NCBI RefSeq assembly: GCF_900411375.1 | Contig: NZ_LS422984.1 | Coordinates: 274,510 to 338,509 of the forward strand | From: Lentilactobacillus raoultii | GTDB lineage: Bacteria; Bacillota; Bacilli; Lactobacillales; Lactobacillaceae | Reading direction: 5' to 3' | DNA: 64,000 bases | Shown: piece by piece, positions 8,643 through 18,954 of the stretch | Position numbering within the stretch: the stretch's first letter is position 1 | Layout of the letters: every line of letters begins with the position of its first letter | Notes under the pieces: model-generated | Database searches by the model: none | Told to the model about the DNA's origin: nothing | The model's input: only the letters and a program-made list of their open reading frames with translations | Program-made: the position numbers and the translations under genes

Positions 8643-11252
8643 ATGAATCCAGATAATTTAACGGAAGCAGTAACACAGGCGATCTCGCAGGCTCAGCAGA
8701 TTGCCGTCACAAGAAAACAACAAAATATAACCGTGGCTCATCTATTTAAATTTTTAGTTCAGCCGGGTGAATTAGCTCGTCAAATCTATTCAGAATTAGG
8801 ATTGAATTTAACTGATTTGAATGCTGAATTAGATAATGAAATAGATCAGATTGCAACGGTGACGGGTAGTAACATTACCTACGGGCAATCGCTATCCACT
8901 AATTTATATGAATTATTACAAAACGCCGAACAGATAAAAAACGAGTTTGGTGATGCTTACATTGCGGTGGATACTTTAACCATTGCAGTGATGCAACTTC
9001 ATGGCGATAGCTTCACAGATTACTTATCAAAACAAGGAATTACCGAACAAAAAGTTCGCAATGTTGTTGAAAAGATTCGTGGGGGCCAAAAAGTGACGTC
9101 CAAAAATCAGGAAGACAGTTATCAGTCGCTGGAAAAATATGGGACTGATTTAGTTAAGGCTGCGCGTGATAACCAACTTGGTCCAATTATTGGCCGGGAT
9201 GAGGAAATTTTGGATGTCATTAGAATTCTGTCGCGCAAAACCAAGAACAATCCAGTTTTAATTGGGGCGCCAGGCGTTGGTAAAACTGCCGTCGTTGAAG
9301 GCTTAGCATTGCGAATTGCTTCAAACGATGTGCCGGAAAATTTGAAAAATAAAACCATTTTTCAGCTAGACATGGGGTCACTAATTGCCGGCGCCAAGTA
9401 TCGTGGCGAATTTGAAGAACGGCTCCAGGCTGTTTTAAAAGAAGTTAAAAAAGCTGAGGGTCAAATTATCATGTTCATCGATGAAATCCACAACATTGTC
9501 GGTGCTGGTAAGGCAGAAGGTGCGATGGATGCCGGTAATATTTTAAAGCCGATGCTGGCAAGGGGTGAACTCCACTTAATTGGTGCGACTACAATTGATG
9601 AGTATCGGAAGTATATGGAAAAGGATAAGGCCCTTGAACGACGTTTTCAGCGGGTAATGGTTCATGAACCTTCTGTTGAGGATACCATTACCATTTTGCG
9701 AGGGTTATCTGAAGGCCTGGAAATTCATCATGGGGTAAGGATTCATGACAATGCCCTGGTGGCAGCTGCCAAACTATCAGACCGCTACATTACCGATCGG
9801 AATTTGCCAGATAAGGCAATTGATCTGGTTGATGAAGCTTCCGCTGAAATTCGAGTGGAAATGAATTCCAGTCCAACTGCTTTGGATCAATCCAATCGTC
9901 AATTAATGCGCTTGGAAGTCGAAGAGGCAGCTTTAAAGCAGGAGACTGATGAAGCTTCCAAAAAACGGCTGACCGAGGTTCAAAAGCAATTGGCCAACAT
10001 CAAAGAGAAAGTTAACGGCCTCAATGCTCGTTGGAAACAGGAAAAAGATGCGATTCAAAAGATTAGTGATAAGAAAAAGCAGCTTGATCAGGCACGAAAC
10101 GAGTTAAAACAGGCTGAAAATAATTACGATCTTAATCAAGCAGCCGTTTTGCAGCATGGAACCATTCCGCAGTTGGAAAGTGATCTTAAAAAACTGGAAG
10201 AAAATGATCAGCACGCTGATTGGTTGGTTAGTGAATCAGTCACAGCTGATGAAATTGCTAAAGTGGTCAGTCGAGAAACCGGTATTCCAGTAACCCGATT
10301 GGTAGAAGGTGAGCGTCAAAAGTTGCTTCACTTGGCTGATAACCTCCATAAGCGGGTGATTGGTCAAAACGAAGCCGTAACGGCGGTTTCTGATGCCGTT
10401 ATTCGCTCTCGAGCCGGTTTGCAGGACCCAAGTCGACCATTGGGGTCATTCCTGTTTCTGGGGCCAACAGGAGTCGGTAAGACCGAATTAGCCAAAGCGC
10501 TGGCGGAGGATCTATTTGATTCTGAAAACCACATGGTGCGAATTGATATGTCTGAATATATGGAAAAAGAATCAGTCTCCAGATTGGTTGGGGCTGCACC
10601 AGGTTATGTCGGGTATGAAGAAGGTGGTCAGTTAACCGAAGCGGTTCGGCGAAATCCTTACACGATTGTGTTATTTGATGAAATTGAAAAGGCCCATCCG
10701 GACGTCTTTAATATTTTACTTCAGGTATTAGACGATGGCCGGTTAACGGACAGTCAGGGCCGGACAGTTGATTTTAAAAATACCATTTTAATTATGACTT
10801 CCAATCTAGGATCGGATATTTTGCTGGAAGGAACGAATGAAAATGGTGTGATCTCCGACGATGCCAAAAAACAGGTTAATCAATTATTAAAAGCTTCCTT
10901 TAAGCCGGAATTTCTTAATCGAATTGATGACGTGATTATGTTCAAGCCACTTTCACGTTCCGATATTGAAAAGATTGTTCAAAAGTTAATTGATCAACTT
11001 TCTGTTCGAACTAAAGCGCAAGATATCAAATTGTCAATTTCTGACCAGGCTAAACAGTGGATTGCCCAAAATGGTTATGAGCCACAATATGGCGCGCGGC
11101 CATTACAGCGTTACGTCACTAACGTTGTGGAAACGCCCTTGGCTAAGATGATGATTGGTGAACAAATTAAACCACATAGCATTGTCCACATCAATTTGGA
11201 GAATGATCGGTTATCATTTGTCCCCGAGCAAGTAACAGCCGCCCAAGTTTAG
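8643..11252 (+). CDS. clpB: ATP-dependent chaperone ClpB
   Basis: Hexameric AAA+ disaggregase that pulls proteins out of heat-induced aggregates together with DnaK. The 869-aa product is full length. A Clp N domain (1-145) is followed by the first AAA+ module (Walker [14 protein letters not shown], Walker [11 protein letters not shown]), the coiled-coil middle domain (about 405-525) and the second AAA+ module ([22 protein letters not shown]). The middle domain marks it as ClpB rather than ClpA or ClpX. ATG 8643 follows AAGGTGA at 8 nt. The CtsR box predicts heat-shock control. Confidence 0.97.
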   Translation: MNPDNLTEAVTQAISQAQQIAVTRKQQNITVAHLFKFLVQPGELARQIYSELGLNLTDLNAELDNEIDQIATVTGSNITYGQSLSTNLYELLQNAEQIKNEFGDAYIAVDTLTIAVMQLHGDSFTDYLSKQGITEQKVRNVVEKIRGGQKVTSKNQEDSYQSLEKYGTDLVKAARDNQLGPIIGRDEEILDVIRILSRKTKNNPVLIGAPGVGKTAVVEGLALRIASNDVPENLKNKTIFQLDMGSLIAGAKYRGEFEERLQAVLKEVKKAEGQIIMFIDEIHNIVGAGKAEGAMDAGNILKPMLARGELHLIGATTIDEYRKYMEKDKALERRFQRVMVHEPSVEDTITILRGLSEGLEIHHGVRIHDNALVAAAKLSDRYITDRNLPDKAIDLVDEASAEIRVEMNSSPTALDQSNRQLMRLEVEEAALKQETDEASKKRLTEVQKQLANIKEKVNGLNARWKQEKDAIQKISDKKKQLDQARNELKQAENNYDLNQAAVLQHGTIPQLESDLKKLEENDQHADWLVSESVTADEIAKVVSRETGIPVTRLVEGERQKLLHLADNLHKRVIGQNEAVTAVSDAVIRSRAGLQDPSRPLGSFLFLGPTGVGKTELAKALAEDLFDSENHMVRIDMSEYMEKESVSRLVGAAPGYVGYEEGGQLTEAVRRNPYTIVLFDEIEKAHPDVFNILLQVLDDGRLTDSQGRTVDFKNTILIMTSNLGSDILLEGTNENGVISDDAKKQVNQLLKASFKPEFLNRIDDVIMFKPLSRSDIEKIVQKLIDQLSVRTKAQDIKLSISDQAKQWIAQNGYEPQYGARPLQRYVTNVVETPLAKMMIGEQIKPHSIVHINLENDRLSFVPEQVTAAQV

Positions 11253-11261
11253 GTGAGTCCT

Positions 11262-12146
11262 TTGACAAATGAATTTCTGATTTCGACAAATAATCGAACT
11301 AAGCTGACTGCGACGGTTTTTCCTGCTAAACAACCTGTCGGCATTGTTCAAGTTATTCACGGCGCTTTAGAACATCAATCTCGATATTTTGAATTTGCCG
11401 ACTATCTAAGTCAACATGGTTTTGTGGTGATTACGTCGGATAATCGAGGTCACGGCAAATCCGTTTCAAGTGACGATCCCCTGGGTGTCATGCGTGATTG
11501 GCATCAGTTAATTGACGATCAAATTCGACTGAGCCGATTTATTCGAGGACAGTTTCCAGGATTGCCGTTGTTTTTGGTTGGTCATTCTTTTGGTTCAATT
11601 TTAGGCAGACTCTACCTCCAGCAGCATGACGACTTACTAAATGGTTTGATTTTAACCGGGACTGCTGATTATGTGCCCTTTGTTCCGGTGGGGTTATTTT
11701 TAGGCCAATTATATCAATTCATGCATCGTGAAATGGCACATTCCAAACTATTATCAATGCTGTCAGGGTTACCATCCGGGAATCATTCCTGGTTGAGCTA
11801 TAACCAAGAAAATATTCGCAGCGTGTCAAAAGATCCGCTAATGTTGGATGAGTATCCGGTTATTAGTTTAATAACCCTATGGAAAGGTGATTATGAATTA
11901 AAACAATTTGATCATTTTCACTGCCAATCACCCAATCTGCCAATTCTTTCAATCACTGGCGATCATGACAAGTTTAGTGGTGGCCGTCGTGGGTTGGCTG
12001 ATACTGTTCATTCGTTAAACCGAATTGGCTATCAAAACATCACGGTTCGGGTGATGCCACACATGAAACATGAAGTTCTTCAAGAAACCAACCGCAATCG
12101 AGTTTACGCACTCATTGAGCATTTTCTGCGTGATCATCTAAAATAA
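11262..12146 (+). CDS. alpha/beta hydrolase, monoacylglycerol lipase-like
   Basis: Serine hydrolase of the Hydrolase_4 (lysophospholipase/monoglyceride lipase) group. The probable substrate is a monoacylglycerol or short ester, not determinable here. The nucleophile elbow GHSFGS, the upstream motif RGHGKS, the acid in GDHDKFS and a C-terminal His in MPHMKHEV give a complete Ser-Asp-His triad. There is no signal peptide, so it is cytoplasmic. TTG 11262 (294 aa) is preferred because AGGTGA lies 5 nt upstream. GTG 11253, directly after the clpB stop, would add three residues. Ended by a bidirectional terminator. Confidence 0.8.
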   Translation: MTNEFLISTNNRTKLTATVFPAKQPVGIVQVIHGALEHQSRYFEFADYLSQHGFVVITSDNRGHGKSVSSDDPLGVMRDWHQLIDDQIRLSRFIRGQFPGLPLFLVGHSFGSILGRLYLQQHDDLLNGLILTGTADYVPFVPVGLFLGQLYQFMHREMAHSKLLSMLSGLPSGNHSWLSYNQENIRSVSKDPLMLDEYPVISLITLWKGDYELKQFDHFHCQSPNLPILSITGDHDKFSGGRRGLADTVHSLNRIGYQNITVRVMPHMKHEVLQETNRNRVYALIEHFLRDHLK

Positions 12147-12152
12147 CCGGTT

Positions 12153-12199
12153 AAAAAAACAGACCCGAGGCACTTAAAACCTGCTCGGATCTGTTTTTA
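12153..12199. terminator. bidirectional terminator between the hydrolase and DUF2929 genes
   Basis: ACAGACCCGAG pairs with CTCGGATCTGT, with A-rich sequence on the left and TTTTT on the right, so it can end transcription from both converging genes. Confidence 0.8.
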
Positions 12200-12216
12200 A
12201 TTGAGATTGTCGAGAA

Positions 12217-12408
12217 TTATTTGGTGTATGAATCTTTGCTGACTAAGTAAATTCCATTAGTGGCAATGACCCCGACAATGGCAGCTGTAATGCCGATTTG
12301 CCACGGATTGTACGGCAAAACTTCAAGTTGATTGGCAATGTAGCCAATAATTTCACCAAAGATCAATGCCCAAAAAATAACGACAAGGTTTGAAGCAAAT
12401 AATTTCAT
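12217..12408 (-). CDS. DUF2929-family small membrane protein (YjzD-like)
   Basis: A 63-aa protein with two membrane segments (about residues 5-27 and 35-56) and the motif FGEIIGYI in the first helix, typical of the DUF2929/YjzD family of Firmicutes. The function is unknown. The frame is open further upstream, but ATG 12408 lies 9 nt after AGGAGG on the minus strand and is the likely start. It is a single-gene unit convergent with the hydrolase gene. Confidence 0.75.
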   Translation of the reverse strand: MKLFASNLVVIFWALIFGEIIGYIANQLEVLPYNPWQIGITAAIVGVIATNGIYLVSKDSYTK

Positions 12409-12527
12409 AGTTTGAGGCCTCCTGACAATCAATGGTATTTTAGCATAATTTACGAAAAAAATCACTGGGAAATATTACCAGAAAGCTGACAGGCCTAAAC
12501 CAAGCGTATAAAATAAGTTAGTTGGTA

Positions 12528-12546
12528 CTGAGATTTTGGTTCTCAG
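12528..12546. repeat. inverted repeat in the dnaE promoter region
   Basis: CTGAGA and TCTCAG are separated by 7 bp, about 15 bp upstream of the -10 box. This is the position of a -35 element or an operator. Confidence 0.35.
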
Positions 12547-12557
12547 GAGTCATTGTT

Positions 12558-12566
12558 TGATATAAT
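12558..12566 (+). promoter_or_regulatory. extended -10 promoter of dnaE
   Basis: TGATATAAT, a perfect -10 with the TGn extension, lies 22 bp before the TTG start. A weak -35 (TTGGTT, 12536-12541) is 19 bp upstream. Confidence 0.65.
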
Positions 12567-12588
12567 TTGATAGAAGGAGGCGTTCACC

Positions 12589-15500
12589 TTGACATATGTC
12601 CCATTACAAGTCATCAGTTCCTATAGCTTGCTTCAAAGTCCGATTCGGATTTCAGAATTGGTGTCCGAAGCAAAAAAACGTGGTTATCGGGCATTAGCAT
12701 TGACTGATATCAACGTTATGTATGGAACGGTTGAATTTTATGATGCCTGTTTATCCGCCGATATTCAACCGATTATCGGCCTCACGCTGACTTTGCCGGG
12801 CCTGATTTTAAGCGACAATCAATACCAAATTGTTTTGCTGGCTAAAAATCAAAGTGGCTATCAAAATTTGATGAAGTTAACAACTTTAAAAAATTCGGGT
12901 GAGACTGACCTGACTTTTGATCAACTAGCAAACCAATTTAATGATTTATACGTAATTTTACCGCCATTGGCTGAAATAAATGACTTACTCCTTCAAGGAA
13001 AAGCAGCTGAGATTTCCAAACTGGTTTCTAAACTTGTTGGGTTGGGAATTTCACGCGATGACTTGAAATTTGGGGTTGATTACCATGCTTCAGGCATGTT
13101 GATTGAGATGTTAAACAAAGTCGCTGCTGATAATCAAGTTCAGTTGGTTGCTGATGCACCGGTTCAGTACTTGAATGCAGCAGACTATTTCCCTATGCAG
13201 GTATTGAAGTCAATTGATGCCGGGACGAAAATGACCAGTATTCCGGAAATGAGCCATCAAACAGGGCCCTATTTTCTGCGTCCTCGTGAGCAGGTGGAGA
13301 CTCAATATCAACAACTGAACTTAAAAACAGCACTTCAAACCGTTAATGAAATAATTGAAAATTGTCACGTTGAAATTAAAAAACAGCAGCCCAAACTGCC
13401 ACATTTTAAAACGCCGAATGAGCTCTCTGCCGGCCAATATTTACGCCAGTTATGTGAGGAAGGGTTAACCAAACGATTAGCTGCTAATCAAATTAAAGAC
13501 ACCACCCCTTATCAAAAACGTCTTGACCGGGAGCTGTCAGTCATTCATTCCATGGGATTTGACGATTATTTTTTGATCGTTTGGGATGTCATTAATTTTG
13601 CCCACCAAACGTCAATTGTGACCGGTCCCGGTCGAGGGTCGGCTGCCGGCTCGTTGGTTGCCTACACCTTATTTATTACCGATGTTGATCCAATTAAATA
13701 TCATTTGCTTTTTGAACGATTTTTAAATCCTGAACGGGTCCAGATGCCGGATATTGATTTGGATATTCCGGATGATAAACGGGATGAAGTCATTCAGTAT
13801 GTTCATCAGAAATATGGTCATCAGCGGGTTGCACAAATTATTACCTTTGGCACATTGGCGGCCAAACAGGCAACCAGAGATGTCGGTCGGGTTTTTGGGT
13901 TAACGCCCAGTCAACAGGATGTTTGGAGTAAAGCAATTCCAAGTGCTTTTCATATTACTTTGGCTGATGCCTATCAAAATTCTCAGCAATTAAAAAATTT
14001 GGTAGCGGACAGCGATTTGAATAAAGCGTTGTTCCAAACGGCTCAGGTACTGGAAGGACTGCCGAGGCATTATTCAACTCACGCTGCGGGTTTGGTGTTA
14101 AGTGATCATTTATTAGTCGACCTTGTGCCGCTACAGGACGGCAATGATGGCTTGTTAATGACGCAGTACTCCAAAGACTATGTTGAATCGGTTGGCTTGC
14201 TGAAAATTGATTTTTTGGGGTTACGAAATCTAACAATTTTAGCGGATGCACTTCAAGAAATCAAAGGGGCAACTGGCAAACAAATTGATGTGTCTCAAAT
14301 TCCATTGGATGATGCCAAAACCCTGTCACTATTTGCTAAAGCTGAAACAGCCGGCGTTTTTCAGTTTGAATCTGCCGGTATTCGAAATGTTCTCAGACGC
14401 TTGCACCCTGAACATTTTGAAGATATTGCGCTGGTAAATGCCTTGTATCGCCCAGGTCCCATGGAAAACATTGATGAAGTGATTAAACGCAAAAACCATC
14501 AGGAAGCGATCACATTTCCAGATGATAGTCTGACCGATATCTTGAAATCAACTTACGGCGTGATTGTCTATCAGGAGCAGGTCATGCTGGTGGCCGCTAA
14601 AATGGCCGGCTTCTCACTTGGTCAAGCTGATATCCTCAGGCGGGCAATGAGCAAAAAGAAACTTAAAGTCATGGATCGAATGAAAAGCTTGTTTCTAACC
14701 GGTGCTAAAAAAAACGGGCACGCCAAACCGGTTGCTGAAAAAGTCTTTAACTATATTGAAAAATTTGCCAATTATGGTTTCAATAAATCTCACGCGGTTG
14801 CTTATAGCAAAATGGCTTATGAATTAGCTTATCTTAAAACTTACTTTCCTGGTGAGTTTCACGTGGCGTTATTAAATTCAGTTCAAAACAGTGCTGTTAA
14901 AGTTAAAGAGTATTTGATGGATGCCAAGTCAATGGGGGTTAAGGTGGCAGCTCCGGATATTAATAGGAGCCGGGCCAACTTTTCTTATCAAGAACAGCAA
15001 ATTGTTTTTGGCTTATCGTCAATTAAAGGTATTCGACGGGATATGGTTGCCGATATTTTAAGTGAACGGCAGCAAAACGGCAATTTTAAATCGTTCCCCA
15101 ATTTACTGAGTCGCTTACCGTCTAAATATCGTAAGCCTGAATTAATTGATGCCTTGATTTACGCCGGCGCGCTTGATCAATTTCCATATAATCGAGCCGA
15201 ATTGCTTGCAGCTACCCCAGAATTCATCAGTTCAATTGAACTAAGCGGCAATTCGGTAAGCCTTTTCAAAGCGTTGGAGCCAAGTGTCCCAAGAAAACCG
15301 GAAATGCCGTTAATGCAACGCCTTGAAAAGGAAAATGATTATTTGGGCGCCTACCTGTCCGGTCATCCTGTGGAACGGTTTGCCGCTTTGAGAAAACGAT
15401 TAAATGCCAAGCCGGTGACGCAACTGGTTGTGGGAATGAACCAGGTCTTTTTGATTCTATATCTTACGAAGGTGAAAATTATTCGGACTAAAACAGGCAA

Positions 15501-15939
15501 ACAAATGGCCTTTTTGGATGGTAATGATGAAACTGGTGAGCTGTCAGTTACGGTCTTCCCCAATCTGTTTACCAATGTTTCATCGTGGCTTCACAAGGAT
15601 ATGGTGATTGTCGTTAGGGGCAGGGTCGAAAAACAGCAAACCATCCAAATGGTGGCGGAGACACTTCAACCTGCCGAGAATCTTGCGAGAAAAATGACGG
15701 CTGTCAGCCATCAGCCCCATTGGTATTTACGCATTGATGCCAATCATGATAAAAATCAAATTTTTCACAAACTAACGGCATTAAGTGCTCAATATCAAGG
15801 ATCAATCTCACTGGTCATTCATGAAAGTACTTCCGCCAAAACCTGGATTCTGGGAAATCAATTTAATTTAAAGCAGGGAGATCAGGTTAAAGATAAATTA
15901 ATCACAATTTTTGGTCAAAATAATGTTGTTTATAAGTAA
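12589..15939 (+). CDS. dnaE: DNA polymerase III subunit alpha (DnaE type)
   Basis: C-family replicative polymerase of the DnaE type; Firmicutes also carry PolC, and DnaE extends primers on the lagging strand. The 1116-aa product begins with a PHP domain, followed by the polymerase core with the catalytic acidic motif PDIDLDIPDDKRDEV. The (HhH)2 region and a C-terminal OB domain (near NDETGELSVTVFP) follow. The PHP domain looks degenerate, as usual for this group. TTG 12589 follows AAGGAGG at 8 nt. The next gene is pyk, with no pfkA between. Confidence 0.96.
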   Translation: MTYVPLQVISSYSLLQSPIRISELVSEAKKRGYRALALTDINVMYGTVEFYDACLSADIQPIIGLTLTLPGLILSDNQYQIVLLAKNQSGYQNLMKLTTLKNSGETDLTFDQLANQFNDLYVILPPLAEINDLLLQGKAAEISKLVSKLVGLGISRDDLKFGVDYHASGMLIEMLNKVAADNQVQLVADAPVQYLNAADYFPMQVLKSIDAGTKMTSIPEMSHQTGPYFLRPREQVETQYQQLNLKTALQTVNEIIENCHVEIKKQQPKLPHFKTPNELSAGQYLRQLCEEGLTKRLAANQIKDTTPYQKRLDRELSVIHSMGFDDYFLIVWDVINFAHQTSIVTGPGRGSAAGSLVAYTLFITDVDPIKYHLLFERFLNPERVQMPDIDLDIPDDKRDEVIQYVHQKYGHQRVAQIITFGTLAAKQATRDVGRVFGLTPSQQDVWSKAIPSAFHITLADAYQNSQQLKNLVADSDLNKALFQTAQVLEGLPRHYSTHAAGLVLSDHLLVDLVPLQDGNDGLLMTQYSKDYVESVGLLKIDFLGLRNLTILADALQEIKGATGKQIDVSQIPLDDAKTLSLFAKAETAGVFQFESAGIRNVLRRLHPEHFEDIALVNALYRPGPMENIDEVIKRKNHQEAITFPDDSLTDILKSTYGVIVYQEQVMLVAAKMAGFSLGQADILRRAMSKKKLKVMDRMKSLFLTGAKKNGHAKPVAEKVFNYIEKFANYGFNKSHAVAYSKMAYELAYLKTYFPGEFHVALLNSVQNSAVKVKEYLMDAKSMGVKVAAPDINRSRANFSYQEQQIVFGLSSIKGIRRDMVADILSERQQNGNFKSFPNLLSRLPSKYRKPELIDALIYAGALDQFPYNRAELLAATPEFISSIELSGNSVSLFKALEPSVPRKPEMPLMQRLEKENDYLGAYLSGHPVERFAALRKRLNAKPVTQLVVGMNQVFLILYLTKVKIIRTKTGKQMAFLDGNDETGELSVTVFPNLFTNVSSWLHKDMVIVVRGRVEKQQTIQMVAETLQPAENLARKMTAVSHQPHWYLRIDANHDKNQIFHKLTALSAQYQGSISLVIHESTSAKTWILGNQFNLKQGDQVKDKLITIFGQNNVVYK

Positions 15940-16045
15940 TTTTCAAGATAGATAAACAATTTTAGTAAAGGCTTACATTATCGTTATGCCTGTCTTTTCG
16001 TCGTCTAAACTGAGTTAAGTGCATCAGGATTGTTTAAAATATTCG

Positions 16046-16074
16046 GCGACATAACCCGAAAAAAGTGATAAAAT
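16046..16074 (+). promoter_or_regulatory. putative pyk promoter
   Basis: GCGACA (16046-16051) and TAAAAT (16069-16074) are 17 bp apart, and the -10 carries a TGn extension. The leader to the pyk start is about 90 nt. Confidence 0.55.
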
Positions 16075-16168
16075 ACGGTTTGGAATCTAAAAGGAAACCC
16101 AATCTTTAATTGGTTGATATCCTAATTAATAGTTGAGGTGTCCAAAAACCGAAGGAGAGATTTTACTT

Positions 16169-17926
16169 ATGAAGAAAACTAAGATCGTAAGTACATTGGG
16201 ACCAGCTAGTACCGATGTTGAGACCATCGTTAAATTAATTGAAGCTGGGGCTAATGTTTTCCGATTTAACTTTTCACATGGCGACCACCCAGAACATTTG
16301 GATCGTTTAAATAAGGTTCACGAGGCTGAAAAGAAGACGGGTAAGACCGTTGGCATTATGCTTGATACTAAAGGTGCTGAAATTCGAACCACTGTCCAAA
16401 AGGATGGTAAAATCGAATATCATACCGGTGATGTTTTCAGAATTTCAATGGATGACAGTCTTGAAGGTGTCAAAGACAAAATTGCCGTCACATACAAAGG
16501 CCTTTATGACGATGTTCATGAAGGTGGCCACGTTCTTTTTGATGATGGTTTGTTGGACACAGTTGTAACTAAAAAGGATGACGCCACTAAAGAGTTGGTT
16601 GTGACAGTTCAAAATGATGGTGTGCTTGGTTCACGTAAGGGTGTTAATGCTCCTGGCGTTTCTATCAACTTACCCGGAATTACTGAAAAGGATTCCGATG
16701 ATATTCGTTTTGGCTTGGATCATGATATCGACTTTATTTCGGCTTCATTTGTGCGTAAGCCACAAGATGTGTTGGATATTCGAGCATTGCTTGAAGAAAA
16801 GCACATGGAACACGTTCAAATCTTTCCAAAGATTGAATCACAAGAAGGCATTAACAACTTTGACGATATTATCAAAGTTTCAGATGGTTTAATGGTTGCT
16901 CGTGGTGATATGGGTGTTGAAATCCCAGCTGAAAATGTGCCGTTGGTTCAAAAAACTTTGATCAAGAAGTGCAATCAATTGGGTAAGCCGGTTATTACGG
17001 CAACTCAAATGCTTGATTCAATGCAGGAAAATCCTCGCCCAACGCGTGCCGAAGCATCCGATGTTGCCAATGCGGTCTTTGATGGGACTGATGCAACGAT
17101 GCTTTCAGGTGAAAGTGCTAACGGTGAGTATCCGGTTCAATCAGTTCAAACCATGGCACGAATTGATGTTAAGGCTGAAAATGCGTTTGATCAATTTGGT
17201 ACCCCACGGCCAACCTTTGATGCCAGTGATGTGACGGAATCTATCGGTGATTCAGTTGCTCGGGTTGCAAAAGAATTAGGTATTCACACTATCGTTGCTG
17301 CAACTCGTTCAGGTTATACGGCTCGCATGATTTCCAAGTATCACCCAGATGCTGATATTTTGGCATTAACTTTCGATGAGCGAACTCGTCGGGGCTTAAT
17401 GGTTAACTGGGGTGTTCACCCAATCTTAGTGGACGAAGTTAAGAGCAGTGATGAAATCTTTGAGCTGGCTGCTAAAAAGGCCCTTGAAACTGGTTTAGCC
17501 AAGGAAGGCGATTTGATTATCGTGACGGCTGGTGTTCCAGTTGGTGAAAGTGGTACAACCAACTTAATGCGAATTCAATTAATCGGTTCTAAACTGGTTC
17601 AAGGCCAAGGAGTCGGTGATAAGACTGTGATTGGTAAAGCAGTTATCGCAAAAGATGCCGCTGATGCCAAAAACAAGGTGACTGAAGGTAGCATTTTAAT
17701 TGCCAAATCAACTGACAAAGATTATCTACCAGCTATTGAGAAGGCTAGTGCCGTGGTTGTTGAAAACGGTGGTTTAACTTCTCATGCAGCTGTTGTTGGT
17801 ATTTCGATGGGTATTCCGGTTATTGTGGGTGCTTCCGATGCCACAACGAAGATTTCTGATGGCGAATTAATTACGGTTGATTCTCATCGTGGTGTTATTT
17901 ATCACGGTGCTTCAAGTTCATTATAA
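16169..17926 (+). CDS. pyk: pyruvate kinase
   Basis: Converts phosphoenolpyruvate and ADP to pyruvate and ATP, the last ATP-yielding step of the phosphoketolase or glycolytic route. The 585-aa product has the N-terminal barrel (KTKIVSTLGPAS), the active-site signature IFPKIESQEGINNFDDI and the motif ITATQMLDSM. It also has the C-terminal extra domain found in Bacillus-type enzymes (phosphohistidine-like TSHAAVVGISMGIP). ATG 16169 lies 11 nt after AAGGAG. The frame is open from TTG 16133, but that has no ribosome-binding site. Codon use looks highly biased, as expected for an abundant enzyme. Confidence 0.96.
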   Translation: MKKTKIVSTLGPASTDVETIVKLIEAGANVFRFNFSHGDHPEHLDRLNKVHEAEKKTGKTVGIMLDTKGAEIRTTVQKDGKIEYHTGDVFRISMDDSLEGVKDKIAVTYKGLYDDVHEGGHVLFDDGLLDTVVTKKDDATKELVVTVQNDGVLGSRKGVNAPGVSINLPGITEKDSDDIRFGLDHDIDFISASFVRKPQDVLDIRALLEEKHMEHVQIFPKIESQEGINNFDDIIKVSDGLMVARGDMGVEIPAENVPLVQKTLIKKCNQLGKPVITATQMLDSMQENPRPTRAEASDVANAVFDGTDATMLSGESANGEYPVQSVQTMARIDVKAENAFDQFGTPRPTFDASDVTESIGDSVARVAKELGIHTIVAATRSGYTARMISKYHPDADILALTFDERTRRGLMVNWGVHPILVDEVKSSDEIFELAAKKALETGLAKEGDLIIVTAGVPVGESGTTNLMRIQLIGSKLVQGQGVGDKTVIGKAVIAKDAADAKNKVTEGSILIAKSTDKDYLPAIEKASAVVVENGGLTSHAAVVGISMGIPVIVGASDATTKISDGELITVDSHRGVIYHGASSSL

Positions 17927-17949
17927 AAATAATGAGTTAAAAATGTGGA

Positions 17950-17979
17950 AGAGGTCAGGCAATTGCTTGATCTCTTTTT
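17950..17979 (+). terminator. intrinsic terminator after pyk
   Basis: AGAGGTCAGGC pairs with GCTTGATCTCT (two G-U pairs) around a 4-nt loop, followed by TTTTT. Confidence 0.85.
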
Positions 17980-18079
17980 GTTTTGGGAGGATTAACGTCG
18001 TTGGCAATGGGTCGTCAGTCGAATTTTATTTTGAAAACGTGTAGAATTGGAAAAGAAGATTCCAGAAACGGAGATTAAT

Positions 18080-18952
18080 ATGGATAAAAATTTAATGGCT
18101 CAAGTGTTAACCGGCACGCTCACTGATGAAAATGATCAGGATTACTTCGTCCAAGTGGAGGGAGAAACTTTTCAACTGGATAAATCCGAGATTAAAAAAC
18201 CTTTCAAAATGGGAGCTCACTTTACTGGTTTTACGTATGAAAATGAACAGCATAAAATGCAAATTACTCGGCAAATCCCTAAAATCAGGCGGGATCACTA
18301 TGCGTTTGGAACGGTTGTAAAAGGCAAATTTGGCTTAGGCGTCTTCGTTAATATTGGGTTGCCCAATAAAGACGTTGTGGTTTCGATGGACGATTTGCCG
18401 ACGGTCACTCAGCTTTGGCCACGTGAAGGCGATCAATTATTGATCTCGCTAACTGTCGACAATAAAGCCAGAATTTGGGGACATTTGGCTGATGAAGAAA
18501 TCTTTGAGGCCATTTCACGACCGGTTAAAGGGCACATCCAAAATCAAAATCTGAAAGCCAGAGCTTATCGATTGAAATTATCAGGCACTCGGTTACTAAC
18601 GGAAGACTATCATTTGGCCTTTTTACATCCAAGTGAACGGTTGGCTGAACCACGTTTGGGGGAAGAAGTTTCTGCTCGGGTAATTGGCACTTTAAGGGAT
18701 GGTTCAATTAACTTGTCCACTCGACCACGAGCTTACCAAGAGATTGGCGAAGATGCTGAGATGATTTTAGCAGCCTTGGAACATACTGAAACCAAACAAC
18801 TTCCTTTTAGTGATAAAAGCGCACCGGAGGACATTAAAACTTACTTTGGAATCAGTAAGGGTGCCTTTAAACGGGCTTTGGGACACTTGCTGAAAGAAAA
18901 GCTCATTACCCAGCAAGATGGTAAGATTACACTGACAAAACAGGAAGATTAA
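18080..18952 (+). CDS. cvfB: S1-domain RNA-binding protein, CvfB/YitL family
   Basis: Member of the CvfB family of RNA-binding regulators, which affect virulence in Staphylococcus. The role in lactobacilli is unknown. The 290-aa product has several S1-like beta-barrel segments (for example GKFGLGVFVNIGLPNKDVVV, about residues 78-97). A C-terminal winged-helix domain (TYFGISKGAFKRALGHLLKE) follows. ATG 18080 lies 6 nt after ACGGAG; an upstream in-frame TTG at 18047 lacks a ribosome-binding site. Only 2 nt separate it from xerD. Confidence 0.85.
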   Translation: MDKNLMAQVLTGTLTDENDQDYFVQVEGETFQLDKSEIKKPFKMGAHFTGFTYENEQHKMQITRQIPKIRRDHYAFGTVVKGKFGLGVFVNIGLPNKDVVVSMDDLPTVTQLWPREGDQLLISLTVDNKARIWGHLADEEIFEAISRPVKGHIQNQNLKARAYRLKLSGTRLLTEDYHLAFLHPSERLAEPRLGEEVSARVIGTLRDGSINLSTRPRAYQEIGEDAEMILAALEHTETKQLPFSDKSAPEDIKTYFGISKGAFKRALGHLLKEKLITQQDGKITLTKQED

Positions 18953-18954
18953 TT

